DNA from: Deltaproteobacteria bacterium
Lineage (GTDB): Bacteria; Desulfobacterota; Desulfobacteria; Desulfobacterales; C00003060
Assembly: GCA_003647275.1 (NCBI GenBank)
Contig: QMMN01000001.1
Coordinates: 1-64,000 of the forward strand
DNA: 64,000 nucleotides
Reading direction: 5' to 3'
A program made the position numbers and the translations under genes. Positions 1 through 8,412 of the stretch are shown piece by piece. Each line of letters begins with the position of its first letter. The stretch's first letter is position 1. Under the pieces are notes generated by a model. The model was not told the DNA's origin. It saw only the letters and a list, made by a program, of their open reading frames with translations, and made no database searches.

Positions 1-1
1 A

Positions 2-145
2 CAGCGCATGAAAAAACTGCGTACTTCAGTAAAAAAGCAGGACATCTACTGGTGGGTGAATTCCTTTCTTCAAGCCGCCATTGCCAAACGCCTGGATAAC
101 TTTCCGATCGTGGAAGACTACCTGCCTCAAATCGAGATAGAATGA
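2..145 (+). CDS. otsA: C-terminal end of trehalose-6-phosphate synthase (partial)
   Basis: The reading frame enters from the left edge and stops at TGA 143-145, giving the last 47 residues. The pattern R-M-x-x-L-R, then about ten residues, then W-x-N-S-F-L, resembles the closing helix of glycosyltransferase family 20 enzymes, which make trehalose-6-phosphate from UDP-glucose and glucose-6-phosphate in the cytoplasm. The catalytic core lies outside the window, so the call rests only on this tail. A stress or osmoprotection role follows from the family. Confidence 0.6.
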   Translation, partial: QRMKKLRTSVKKQDIYWWVNSFLQAAIAKRLDNFPIVEDYLPQIEIE

Positions 146-188
146 AAGTAGTAAGGTCGCTCGCTGTTGCCCTATCACAGACAGGCTG

Positions 189-992
189 TTAGTGAAGAAC
201 AGGACGTTCCTTTGTTAGAACCTCCTGCTTCAGAAACCAGAAGGCCTCATAGCCTTCCGCATCCGGTTCCACTTCACCCAGAGCAACCTCGGGAATAATC
301 TCCCGTCCAACAGGATCGTCCACAGGAACCGTTTCTTTGATGAGCCTAAGGATGTTCGTTCTATCGTTGTACATAATAATGGGGCCAAAGCCCTCCCTGG
401 CGTCTTCTGTCTTATGGTGAAAACCGAACATCACATAGTCATTCACCAAGACTGCCGCTGGCACGGACTCGTAACCCAGAATCTCTATAAAGAGGTCAAG
501 GGTTTCCATGACTGCCTCGGAATCCCCTTTAACAAGGGCCTCGATTCCGTCATTGGCTATTTCCTCTATGTCCTTTTCCTCAAAGTGAAGGTCCAGTAAA
601 TCCAAAGCGCGGTCGCGCACATAGAAGAGCGCATCCCGACCTTTGCACATGAGAATATCCGAGTCATTCAAGATTTTGATCATGTTTCGAATGCTGATCA
701 TTTCCTTCAATTCGGGACTCCTGCGCAGTGTCACATCATCAAGCGTGGTTTTACCATAAAGGGGAAGCTCGTTATCCAGCACAAGGACCTCTCCAATGCC
801 CGGCTCAAGTTCTCGAAAATAGAGCTCAAGGTCTCTTTGTCTTACCAGGATAAAAGGACTCAACGAAAGGAGTCTCCGCATGGTTTCTTTATCCACCTTC
901 CGAGGTCTTCCAGGAGATCCAATGGACAGCGACACGGTTTTTGAAAGTCTGCCTATTAAGAGCTTTTTTTTCAGATTCTCTTTGAACGACAT
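189..992 (-). CDS. conserved hypothetical protein, 267 aa
   Basis: I do not recognise this family. The start is supported by AGGAGG about six bases before the ATG. The N-terminus is basic and carries a short G-R-P-R-K stretch like an AT-hook; the rest is acidic and soluble, with no signal peptide or membrane segment. The C-terminal third is rich in acidic residues. It is transcribed away from pcm and towards the otsA fragment. The AT-hook-like stretch hints at nucleic-acid contact, but nothing firmer can be said. Confidence 0.75.
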   Translation of the reverse strand: MSFKENLKKKLLIGRLSKTVSLSIGSPGRPRKVDKETMRRLLSLSPFILVRQRDLELYFRELEPGIGEVLVLDNELPLYGKTTLDDVTLRRSPELKEMISIRNMIKILNDSDILMCKGRDALFYVRDRALDLLDLHFEEKDIEEIANDGIEALVKGDSEAVMETLDLFIEILGYESVPAAVLVNDYVMFGFHHKTEDAREGFGPIIMYNDRTNILRLIKETVPVDDPVGREIIPEVALGEVEPDAEGYEAFWFLKQEVLTKERPVLH

Positions 993-1187
993 GCTATCCT
1001 CCTAACCCGGACCAACCGGAAGCACAGGATTAAAAAATAAATCACGAATCTTTAAAATCTCAAAAGGTGTATTATCGATATCATAACAGTCGTGCCACGT
1101 AAATCACAAACATCCTTCCCCTTGACTCCAAGTGCCTATTCTGATACAAAATTTTCACCTCTCAGAAAGAATTAGAAAGGAGAAACC

Positions 1188-1211
1188 ATGGCCTGTGATA
1201 GTTTGCTATGA
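1188..1211 (+). CDS. seven-codon leader ORF overlapping the pcm start
   Basis: ATG 1188 is preceded by a strong ribosome site (AAAGGAG) and opens a frame M-A-C-D-S-L-L that stops at TGA 1209-1211, overlapping the pcm ATG by four bases (ATGA). The pcm start itself has no Shine-Dalgarno match and an in-frame TAG lies just upstream at 1199. The arrangement suggests translational coupling through the mini-ORF; this is inference. Confidence 0.4.
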   Translation: MACDSLL

Positions 1212-1852
1212 AGTTTAAACGTCTCAGGGAAAAGATGGTGAGCACACAGATCGAGGCCCGTGGTATCCATGACCACAGGGTCCTTGAAGCTATGCGTACG
1301 GTACCCCGCCATCTTTTCGTAAGTGAAGCCCTGCAAGACCAGGCCTATGGAGATTTCCCCCTCCCCATTGGTGAAGGCCAGACCATATCCCAGCCATATA
1401 TTGTAGCAGAGATGACCCAGGCCCTTGAATTGACCAGGGATGATCGCATTCTGGAGATCGGAACCGGCTCAGGTTACCAGACAGCCATACTGGCTGAGTT
1501 GGCCTTTCGCGTCTATACGATTGAACGGGTGAGGGAGCTCTTTATCAGGGCTCGCAAGCTCCTTGATCAGCTCGGATACCACAACGTCATCGCCAAGTGT
1601 TCCGATGGCACCCTGGGCTGGCCTAATGAGAGTCCCTTTGATGCCATTATCGTGACAGCCGGGGCGCCTGAGCCTCCCGAGAAACTGATACAACAGCTAA
1701 AGATAGGTGGTCGCATCGTCATCCCGGTCGGTGACAGGTACTCCCAGACACTCCTCCAAATCCGCAGACACGAAGATGGTATCCACACGACCGACCTGGG
1801 GGGATGCCGGTTCGTGAAGCTGATTGGAGAACACGGCTGGAAGGAAGGATAG
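1208..1852 (+). CDS. pcm: protein-L-isoaspartate O-methyltransferase
   Basis: This cytoplasmic repair enzyme methylates L-isoaspartyl residues in damaged proteins using S-adenosylmethionine. The 214-residue length is normal. The SAM-binding motif I ([10 protein letters not shown]) is at residues 81-90, and the family signature around [16 protein letters not shown] lies at 48-63. The start must be ATG 1208 because an in-frame stop lies nine bases upstream; translation probably depends on the overlapping leader ORF. The VTT-domain gene follows four bases after the stop, so the two are likely cotranscribed. Confidence 0.95.
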   Translation: MKFKRLREKMVSTQIEARGIHDHRVLEAMRTVPRHLFVSEALQDQAYGDFPLPIGEGQTISQPYIVAEMTQALELTRDDRILEIGTGSGYQTAILAELAFRVYTIERVRELFIRARKLLDQLGYHNVIAKCSDGTLGWPNESPFDAIIVTAGAPEPPEKLIQQLKIGGRIVIPVGDRYSQTLLQIRRHEDGIHTTDLGGCRFVKLIGEHGWKEG

Positions 1853-1855
1853 GCG

Positions 1856-2437
1856 GTGCTGCGCAGACTCTACGACTGGGTCTTACACTGGGCTGAAACC
1901 CCGTACGGAACTTGGGCCTTGTTTGCCTTAGCCTTTTGCGAGTCCTCCTTTTTCCCGGTTCCACCTGATGTCCTTCTCATCGCTCTGTCGGTTGCCCTGC
2001 CAAAAAAATCGCTCAGATATGCCTTGGTCTGTTCAGTGGGGTCTATACTGGGTGGTTCTTTGGGCTATCTCATTGGGTGGCAATTTATGCGTGTGGCCGG
2101 AGATGCAATCATCGGTTTTTATGGATTCCTCGAAAAGTATGAATATATCCAGGCACTCTACACCAAATACGATGCCTGGGCCGTGGGCATTGCAGGCTTT
2201 ACCCCGATTCCTTACAAGGTCTTCACCATCACTGCTGGCGCTTTTCGGGTAAACTTTCTGGTGTTTTTCCTGGCCTCTGCGATTTCCAGGTCGGCCCGAT
2301 TTTTCATGGTCGGCGGCTTGATCTATCTGTTTGGTCCGCAGATCCGGTCTTTTATTGAGCGGTATTTCAACACACTGGCTATAGCTTTTGTGATATTGTT
2401 AATCTTAGGATTTGTGGTGATCAAGCTCTTCATCTAG
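1856..2437 (+). CDS. VTT/DedA-family membrane protein (YqaA-like)
   Basis: A 193-residue integral membrane protein with about four to five hydrophobic segments and the VTT (SNARE-associated) domain hallmarks: the early E-S-S-F-F-P-V-P-P-D stretch at about residues 29-38 and the later G-F-T-P-I-P-Y-K-V-F segment with its conserved prolines. Members are linked to lipid transport and envelope integrity; the substrate here is unknown. The GTG start at 1856 lies four bases after the pcm stop, and pcm next to a YqaA-like gene is a common pairing. It converges on nrdJ. Confidence 0.88.
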   Translation: MLRRLYDWVLHWAETPYGTWALFALAFCESSFFPVPPDVLLIALSVALPKKSLRYALVCSVGSILGGSLGYLIGWQFMRVAGDAIIGFYGFLEKYEYIQALYTKYDAWAVGIAGFTPIPYKVFTITAGAFRVNFLVFFLASAISRSARFFMVGGLIYLFGPQIRSFIERYFNTLAIAFVILLILGFVVIKLFI

Positions 2438-2506
2438 GGTAGGGAAAAGGATAACCAAAAGACTTAGGCAATGAAAGGGCAGGAATTTAGGCAAGATGGC
2501 ATTTTC

Positions 2507-4705
2507 TCAACTGCATTTAGAGAATCCGCAGGAACGACACACTAGACATCCACCCTCATGCTCCAGCGCCCCACCGCAGTCGGGGCAGGCTCCCATCATG
2601 GTGGGCATTTCTGTTGGGCTGATCCGGGTATAATTCTTTATCACGTGGGCAATGCCATCCGGGCAGGAAAGAACCATTTTCCCGTTTTGCCAGATGGGTG
2701 AAGGGCATCGGATTCCACTGATCTGTTTAAGAATCGCTTCTACCTTGACCCCGCTGCGCAGGGCCAAAGATATGAGTCGCCCTGTGGCCTCGATCTGGGA
2801 AGAGGCACATCCGCCCGTTTTGCCCATCTGGGCAAAAACCTCACAGATACCCTGATCGTCTTCATTGATGGTTACATAAAGTTTGCCGCAACCGGTATTG
2901 ATTCGTTCTGTGACACCCCTGGTCTGAACAGGACGCACCCGGGGCACAATCCCTGGCCGGATAGGCTCCGTCTTGATTCCCCTATCATGCCGGGTTTGCT
3001 CCCTACCAATATTGAGCACCTGGCGATCACGGCTTCCGTAGCGATAAATTGTTACTCCTTTGCACCCTGTTTCGTAAGCGAGCCTGTATGCCTTCTCTAT
3101 GTCTTCGGGTGTGGCATTATGTGGAAAATTGACTGTTTTGGATACAGCATTGTCGGTATATTTTTGAAAAGCTGCCTGGATTCGGATGTGCCACTCGGGT
3201 GCAATATCATGGGCAGTCACAAAAAGGCGTTTTATCTTATTGGGAATTCCTTTGATATGCTGAATTGAACCGGTCTCAGCGATCTGCTTAGCCAGTTCAT
3301 TGCTGTAAAAACCGTTTTGCTTTGCCATTTCCTTAAATAGCGGGTGGATCTCAAACAGGGCCTCTCCATCAAGAACCCTGCGCTCATAAACCACCGCAAA
3401 GATGGGCTCCACACCACTGGAACATCCAGCGATGATGCTGATCGTGCCCGTGGGGGCAATGGTCGTTACGGTTGCGTTTCGCATATACGGCGTCTTGGGG
3501 TGGTCGAAGAGGCTTCCCCTATAGGCAGGAAAGTTTCCTCTTTTCTTGGCCAACTCACTTGAAGCCTTCCTTGCTTCGCGCGAGATAAAGGCCATGACCT
3601 GCTCGGCCTGCCGCACAGCCCTTTTTGAATCGTATGCAATACCCATCTTAATAAGCATATCAGCGAACCCCATGACACCCAGGCCGATTTTCCGTGTCTG
3701 TTTGCTAGCGGCTTCGATCTGGCGCAGCGGGTATTTGTTTATCTCTATCACATTATCAAGAAAGTGAACGGCACTTCGAACAGTCTCTCTGAGTTTGGTC
3801 CTGTTCAACTTGCCGCTATTTGTCATCTTAGACAGATTAATGGAGCCAAGATTACACGATTCATATGGAAGCAGCGGCTGTTCACCACAGGGATTCGTCG
3901 CCTCGATCTCACCCAGTTCAGGGGTGGGATTGGCTCGGTTGATGTGGTCCAGGAAAATGATCCCCGGTTCTCCGCATCGCCAAGCCGACCGAACAATCTT
4001 GTGAAAGATGGCCTTGGCAGAAACCCGCTTGACCACCTTATGGTTCCTCGGATTGATCAGGTCATAGTCTTTATCAGCAGCCAGAGCTTCCATGAACGAG
4101 GGAGTGAGGGCAACGGATATATTAAAGTTGTTCAGTTCGGTCAGGTCGGTCTTAATCTGGATAAAGTCCTCGATATCCGGGTGATCCACCCGTAGGATGC
4201 CCATATTGGCCCCGCGGCGGGTGCCCCCCTGCTTTACAGTCTCGGTGGCAATATCAAACACGGTCATGAAGGAAATGGGGCCACTCGATATTCCCCTTGT
4301 GGAAAGCACGGCATCATTCTTTGGCCGTATACGAGAGAAGGAAAACCCGGTCCCGCCACCGCTTTTGTGGATCATCGCCGTGTGCCTGAGTGTCTCAAAG
4401 ATGCTATCGATGGAATCCTCGATCGGCAGTACAAAACAGGCTGCCAGTTGTCCCAGCCGACGTCCGGCATTCATCAGGGTTGGAGAATTGGGTATAAAAA
4501 CCAACTCTGCCATTAATTTGTAAAACACCTGTTCGGTCTTCTGAATGTCAGCCTTGGGATCAAACCTTGCGTCAGCTGCGGCAACGCTACGGGCCACTCT
4601 CTTAAACAGATCCTGTGGCGTCTCTGCAGGGCTCCCTTTTCGGTCCTTCTTCAGATAGCGCCGCTCAAGCACGACCAGGGCATTTGGAGAAAGAGATATC
4701 GTCAT
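2507..4705 (-). CDS. nrdJ: adenosylcobalamin-dependent ribonucleotide reductase (class II)
   Basis: A 732-residue enzyme that reduces ribonucleotides to deoxyribonucleotides with a B12-derived thiyl radical, needing no oxygen. The N-P-C-G-E-Q motif with the later S-C-N-L-G-S-I-N is near residue 270, and T-I-A-P-T-G-T-I-S near residue 418. The C-terminus carries a zinc-ribbon-like tail (C-P-D-C-G-G, then C-x-x-C-x-x-C-G), typical of bacterial class II enzymes and thought to relay electrons to the active site. The single-chain architecture fits an anaerobe. A LysR regulator gene lies 33 bases upstream on the same strand. Confidence 0.95.
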   Translation of the reverse strand: MTISLSPNALVVLERRYLKKDRKGSPAETPQDLFKRVARSVAAADARFDPKADIQKTEQVFYKLMAELVFIPNSPTLMNAGRRLGQLAACFVLPIEDSIDSIFETLRHTAMIHKSGGGTGFSFSRIRPKNDAVLSTRGISSGPISFMTVFDIATETVKQGGTRRGANMGILRVDHPDIEDFIQIKTDLTELNNFNISVALTPSFMEALAADKDYDLINPRNHKVVKRVSAKAIFHKIVRSAWRCGEPGIIFLDHINRANPTPELGEIEATNPCGEQPLLPYESCNLGSINLSKMTNSGKLNRTKLRETVRSAVHFLDNVIEINKYPLRQIEAASKQTRKIGLGVMGFADMLIKMGIAYDSKRAVRQAEQVMAFISREARKASSELAKKRGNFPAYRGSLFDHPKTPYMRNATVTTIAPTGTISIIAGCSSGVEPIFAVVYERRVLDGEALFEIHPLFKEMAKQNGFYSNELAKQIAETGSIQHIKGIPNKIKRLFVTAHDIAPEWHIRIQAAFQKYTDNAVSKTVNFPHNATPEDIEKAYRLAYETGCKGVTIYRYGSRDRQVLNIGREQTRHDRGIKTEPIRPGIVPRVRPVQTRGVTERINTGCGKLYVTINEDDQGICEVFAQMGKTGGCASSQIEATGRLISLALRSGVKVEAILKQISGIRCPSPIWQNGKMVLSCPDGIAHVIKNYTRISPTEMPTMMGACPDCGGALEHEGGCLVCRSCGFSKCS

Positions 4706-4738
4706 TAGGCATTTTCGTTGTTATTTGTTGTTCGCAAA

Positions 4739-5641
4739 TCATTCATGCCGTTGCGTTTGACGTTCCAGGAACTTGATGAAGGCTCGACACAAAGGAGACT
4801 GGGTTCGATCTCTGTGAACTGTCAGATAAAAAGCCCTCTTAAAGGACAGTCCTTTAATCGTCACTTTCTTAAGGCTTCCAGCGGCCAGCTCTTCGGCCAC
4901 AGCGCATTCAGATAGAATGGAAACCCCCACCCCCGCTTTGATCCCCTGGCGAATGGCTTCCGTACTCCCCATTTCGGCCACGACATTCAAGGCACTAAGG
5001 GCGTGGCCTGCTTTGTCCAACACCTGCTCAATCGACTTGCGAGTGCCAGAGCCCAGCTCACGCATAATAAATGGTTCGGTGATAAGCTCTTTCATGACAA
5101 TATGGCGTCTCGCCGCCCAGTTATGGGCTGGCGGCACAATGAGAAACATCTCATCATCTATGATCTTCTGTTGAATAAGCTGCACCCCTCGGGCCTTGGC
5201 CCCCACAATACCGAGTTCCACGTTCCCTTCAAGCGTATCCTTAATGATTCTCTCCGTGTCGCCCTGTATCAGGGTCACCATGACCTCGGGGTAATCTTTC
5301 TTAAACTTTCCGAGCAGAGGAGGAAGAATATAGCCGCCTGGTATTGTGCTTCCGCCAATTGTCAGACGCCCTTTGATCTTGCCCTGAAAATCGGCCAGGG
5401 CATTTTCAGCTTCTTGCTTCAGGGCAATGATTCTTGTCGCATAATGGTAAAGGAGGCTGCCCGCCTTGGTGGGAACGACTTCCCTCCCCAGCCGATCCAC
5501 GAGTTTACATTCCAAATAGCTTTCTAGCTCTTTAATATGGCTGCTTATCGTAGGCTGGGAGAGATAGACCGCCTTGGCCGCCCTCGAAAAGCTTTTTAGC
5601 TCAATCACCTTGCAAAATATGTGGAGCCTCCATAAATCCAT
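4739..5641 (-). CDS. LysR-family transcriptional regulator
   Basis: The N-terminal winged helix-turn-helix (F-C-K-V-I-E-L-K-S-F-S-R-A-A, then L-S-Q-P-T-I-S-S-H-I-K-E-L-E) is followed by the periplasmic-binding-like effector domain, about 300 residues in all, as usual for LysR proteins of the CysB/CbbR-like group. I place the start at the ATG where the domain begins (M-D-L-W-R-L); the frame stays open upstream to 5731, but that adds 30 residues without homology. No clear ribosome site helps either choice. Tandem with nrdJ and downstream of coaD. The ligand is unknown. Confidence 0.88.
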   Translation of the reverse strand: MDLWRLHIFCKVIELKSFSRAAKAVYLSQPTISSHIKELESYLECKLVDRLGREVVPTKAGSLLYHYATRIIALKQEAENALADFQGKIKGRLTIGGSTIPGGYILPPLLGKFKKDYPEVMVTLIQGDTERIIKDTLEGNVELGIVGAKARGVQLIQQKIIDDEMFLIVPPAHNWAARRHIVMKELITEPFIMRELGSGTRKSIEQVLDKAGHALSALNVVAEMGSTEAIRQGIKAGVGVSILSECAVAEELAAGSLKKVTIKGLSFKRAFYLTVHRDRTQSPLCRAFIKFLERQTQRHE

Positions 5642-5735
5642 GTTCGCATAGGTTGGCGGCCTGTTTAGCCGGATATCTTTAGGTCGCGTGGTTCGTAAAA
5701 GGGTAATTTCTGTGCCAGTTGCCAAATGCAAGGCA

Positions 5736-5781
5736 GTTCTGCCTTGCGACAGCGCTTCGCGTGCAGAAAGCAGGCCGGTCA
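5736..5781. repeat. 46-bp interspersed repeat, copy 1
   Basis: It shares about 39 of 46 positions with 53316-53361, including GTTCTGCCTT, CAGCGCTTCGCGT and AGCAGGCCGGTCA. It lies between coaD and the LysR gene. Just before it AAGGCAG-TT-CTGCCTT can form a 7-bp hairpin. Function unknown. Confidence 0.6.
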
Positions 5782-5792
5782 GGGATTGATTT

Positions 5793-6290
5793 TTATGCCT
5801 CAGGTCTAAGACTCGGGAACTTATCTCTTAGCTTTTCGAAAACAATCTCAGGGACCATGCCACGGATGTCTCCTCCAAATTGAGCGGCCTCTTTAATAAT
5901 CGAAGAGCTGATGAAAATCCACCGCAGTCCTGTCATGAGAAAAACCGTTTGAATATGCTTATTAAGTTTTCGGTTCATCAACGCCATCTGAAATTCATAT
6001 TCAAAATCAGACACGGCTCGAAGGCCCCGCAAAATGGCATCTGCCTGACGCTTAACAACATAACCCACCAGAAGTCCATCAAAGCTATCCACTTCAACAT
6101 TCGGCACGTCTTTAAAGGTACTTCTCAGCATCTCCAGCCGTTCTTCAACAGTAAAAAGGGGATCCTTGGTTCCGTTTCTGGCTATGGCAACAATGACCTT
6201 ATCGAAAAGTCTAAGACCTCGCCGGACAACATCGCAATGTCCATTTGTAACGGGATCAAAGGATCCAGGATATACAGCGATCTTTCCCAT
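5793..6290 (-). CDS. coaD: phosphopantetheine adenylyltransferase
   Basis: It catalyses the penultimate step of coenzyme A synthesis, joining ATP and 4'-phosphopantetheine to give dephospho-CoA. The nucleotidyltransferase motif G-S-F-D-P-V-T-N-G-H is at residues 9-18 and the second ATP-contact motif I-S-S-S-I-I-K-E near residue 128. Length (165 aa) and start are standard. It follows rsmD on the same strand by about 120 bases, the rsmD-coaD pairing found in many bacteria, and is the last gene of the lpxC-ntrYX group. Confidence 0.96.
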   Translation of the reverse strand: MGKIAVYPGSFDPVTNGHCDVVRRGLRLFDKVIVAIARNGTKDPLFTVEERLEMLRSTFKDVPNVEVDSFDGLLVGYVVKRQADAILRGLRAVSDFEYEFQMALMNRKLNKHIQTVFLMTGLRWIFISSSIIKEAAQFGGDIRGMVPEIVFEKLRDKFPSLRPEA

Positions 6291-6411
6291 CTTCGTGCCA
6301 GTCTAATCTTGCTTTTCGTGCATAGGTGGAGCCGGTTAAAGTCCTAACTGTTTACGCCTTATTGTCTCCTGCTTACTTTACCATGAGTTTACTCAAAACT
6401 TTCCTGAAAAA

Positions 6412-6966
6412 CTATAACACAGGCTTATAAAAGGAGACAAGGGTTTTCCCGTAATGCCTCTGGTCACTGAGGATAAAGCGTGCCACTTTTTCTGGCAGTA
6501 CCTCGCGCATGCTGTGCTCGATAACGATAGAGACCCCATCTGATGTTGCCTCGGCACGGTCCAAAAGTCGAACGGTTCGTTCCGCAAAACCCTTATCATA
6601 GGGAGGGTCGATAAACACCAGGTCAAAAGTGTGGCCGATTGACTTCAAAAGGCCCAATCCCCGCAGTATATTCCGCTTCAATATGATGCTCCGTCCTTCC
6701 AGGAAGCAGTCACAAACATTTCGAGACAGCACTTTTATGGCCTGTGGATGCTTGTCAATAAACACGGCTGATGCGGCTCCCCGGCTGAGCGCCTCTATCC
6801 CGAGACTGCCAGTACCGGCAAACAGATCAAGCACCGCTGCACCTTCGAGGTGACCCTCAAGGATGTTAAAGATGCACTCTCGCAAGTAGTCTGTGGTAGG
6901 GCGAACTGCTAAGCCGCGCACGGGGTAAAGCCTTTTCCCCTTTAAGGCTCCGCCGATAACCCTCAT
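6412..6966 (-). CDS. rsmD: 16S rRNA (guanine-966-N2)-methyltransferase
   Basis: This SAM-dependent enzyme modifies the small-subunit rRNA. The N-terminus M-R-V-I-G-G-x-x-K-G is typical of RsmD; the SAM site D-L-F-A-G-T-G-S-L-G-I-E-A-L is at residues 47-60 and the catalytic D-P-P-Y motif at 120-123. The 184-residue length is normal. It lies between ntrX and coaD, all on the minus strand. Confidence 0.95.
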   Translation of the reverse strand: MRVIGGALKGKRLYPVRGLAVRPTTDYLRECIFNILEGHLEGAAVLDLFAGTGSLGIEALSRGAASAVFIDKHPQAIKVLSRNVCDCFLEGRSIILKRNILRGLGLLKSIGHTFDLVFIDPPYDKGFAERTVRLLDRAEATSDGVSIVIEHSMREVLPEKVARFILSDQRHYGKTLVSFYKPVL

Positions 6967-7021
6967 GCATTCTCCAATGCTCGTTTAGCCTGTTATGCAT
7001 CACCTGTCACCTTATCATCCA

Positions 7022-8377
7022 TCACAATCTAAGGCCGTAGGACTTTATCTTCTTGTGAAGGTGACTTCTCTCAATACCAATCGAATCTGCGGTTTGAGAA
7101 ATATTGTTATCATTCTCAGAGAGTTTTTTGAAGATATACGCCTTTTCAAATTGTTTTTTTGCTTCCTTCAGGGAGTTCAGATTCATAAAGTCCAGATCCA
7201 GGGTCGTGCTCTTCTGGCACCGATATGAAGGGGGGAGATCTTTGACATCAATAACCTCTGATTCCGTCATGATGGCCAGTCTTTCCACCAAGTTCTTGAT
7301 CTCCCGAACATTGCCTGGCCAGCGATAGGCCTTAAGGTGCTCGATAGCCTTGGGCGTCATGGTCTTCGGATGGCAGTGTCTCTCTTCAGAAAACTCTTTC
7401 AGGAAAATTTCTATCAGCAATGGGATATCTTCGATGCGGTTGCGCAAAGGAGGTACCTCGATGGGAATGACGTTCAACCGATAGTAAAGATCTTCTCGAA
7501 ATGTCCCTTTCTCGATTTCTTTTTCTAGGTCCTTGTTGCTTGCCGCCACCACCCGCACATCCACAGTAAGGGTGCGAGTACCACCAACGCGTTCAAATTT
7601 TTGCTCCTGCAAGATTCGAAGGATTTTGGCCTGCGTCTTGAGGCTCATGTCTCCAATTTCATCTAGAAATATCGTACCCCCGTTGGCCACCTCGAATTTA
7701 CCTCGCTTCCTCTTGGTGGCGCCGGTAAATGCCCCCTTCTCATGGCCAAAGAGCTCGCTTTCAATCAACTCATCTGGTATGGCAGCGCAGTTTACATCGA
7801 TTAGGGGCTTATCTGCACGGTCGCTCATTTGGTGGATGGTGCGGGCTACGAGTTCCTTTCCGGTTCCGTTCTCGCCCGTGATCAAAATCCATGCATCAGT
7901 AGGTGCTGCAATGGAAATTTGTTTCTTCAAGGCCTGAATCGGAGGACTGTTTCCGGTGATTGAATGTTTTTCAAGGGTCTTTTTGCGCAGGAAACGGTTT
8001 TCCTCTTCTAGCCGTCGGAAGTTGAGGGCATTGTTAATCGTTACTATTACTTTTTCTATGGAAAGCGGTTTTTCCACAAAATCGTAGGCTCCCAGTTTCG
8101 TCGCCTTAACAGCCGTTTCAATGGTTCCGTGACCTGAGATAATGACCACAGGAATAAACGGATTGGTCCTCTTGATTTCCTGAAGCGTTTCTATGCCGTC
8201 CATACCGGGCATCCAGATGTCCAGAAGGACCAGGTCCGGGGATTCTCCCTCTATGATCTTCAGGGCTTCGTATCCATTTGAAGCGGTCAGGGTGTCAAAT
8301 CCTTCATCAGAAAGGATGCCGCTCAAGGACTGCAATATGGTGGTTTCATCGTCTACAATCAATATCGTGGGAAACAT
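7022..8377 (-). CDS. NtrX-like sigma-54 response regulator
   Basis: A 451-residue regulator with a receiver domain (phospho-acceptor Asp near residue 53), an AAA+ activator domain with Walker A G-E-N-G-T-G-K-E near residue 167 and the sigma-54 contact loop G-A-F-T-G-A near 216, and a Fis-type helix-turn-helix at the C-terminus. The start has a good GGAGGA ribosome site. It lies 35 bases after the membrane kinase gene at 8413, its likely partner. The pair resembles NtrY/NtrX, whose targets vary (nitrogen, respiration, envelope), and the link with lpxC suggests an envelope role. Confidence 0.93.
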   Translation of the reverse strand: MFPTILIVDDETTILQSLSGILSDEGFDTLTASNGYEALKIIEGESPDLVLLDIWMPGMDGIETLQEIKRTNPFIPVVIISGHGTIETAVKATKLGAYDFVEKPLSIEKVIVTINNALNFRRLEEENRFLRKKTLEKHSITGNSPPIQALKKQISIAAPTDAWILITGENGTGKELVARTIHQMSDRADKPLIDVNCAAIPDELIESELFGHEKGAFTGATKRKRGKFEVANGGTIFLDEIGDMSLKTQAKILRILQEQKFERVGGTRTLTVDVRVVAASNKDLEKEIEKGTFREDLYYRLNVIPIEVPPLRNRIEDIPLLIEIFLKEFSEERHCHPKTMTPKAIEHLKAYRWPGNVREIKNLVERLAIMTESEVIDVKDLPPSYRCQKSTTLDLDFMNLNSLKEAKKQFEKAYIFKKLSENDNNISQTADSIGIERSHLHKKIKSYGLRL

Positions 8378-8412
8378 GAACCATCTCCTCCAAAGTCATT
8401 ATTCACCAATGT

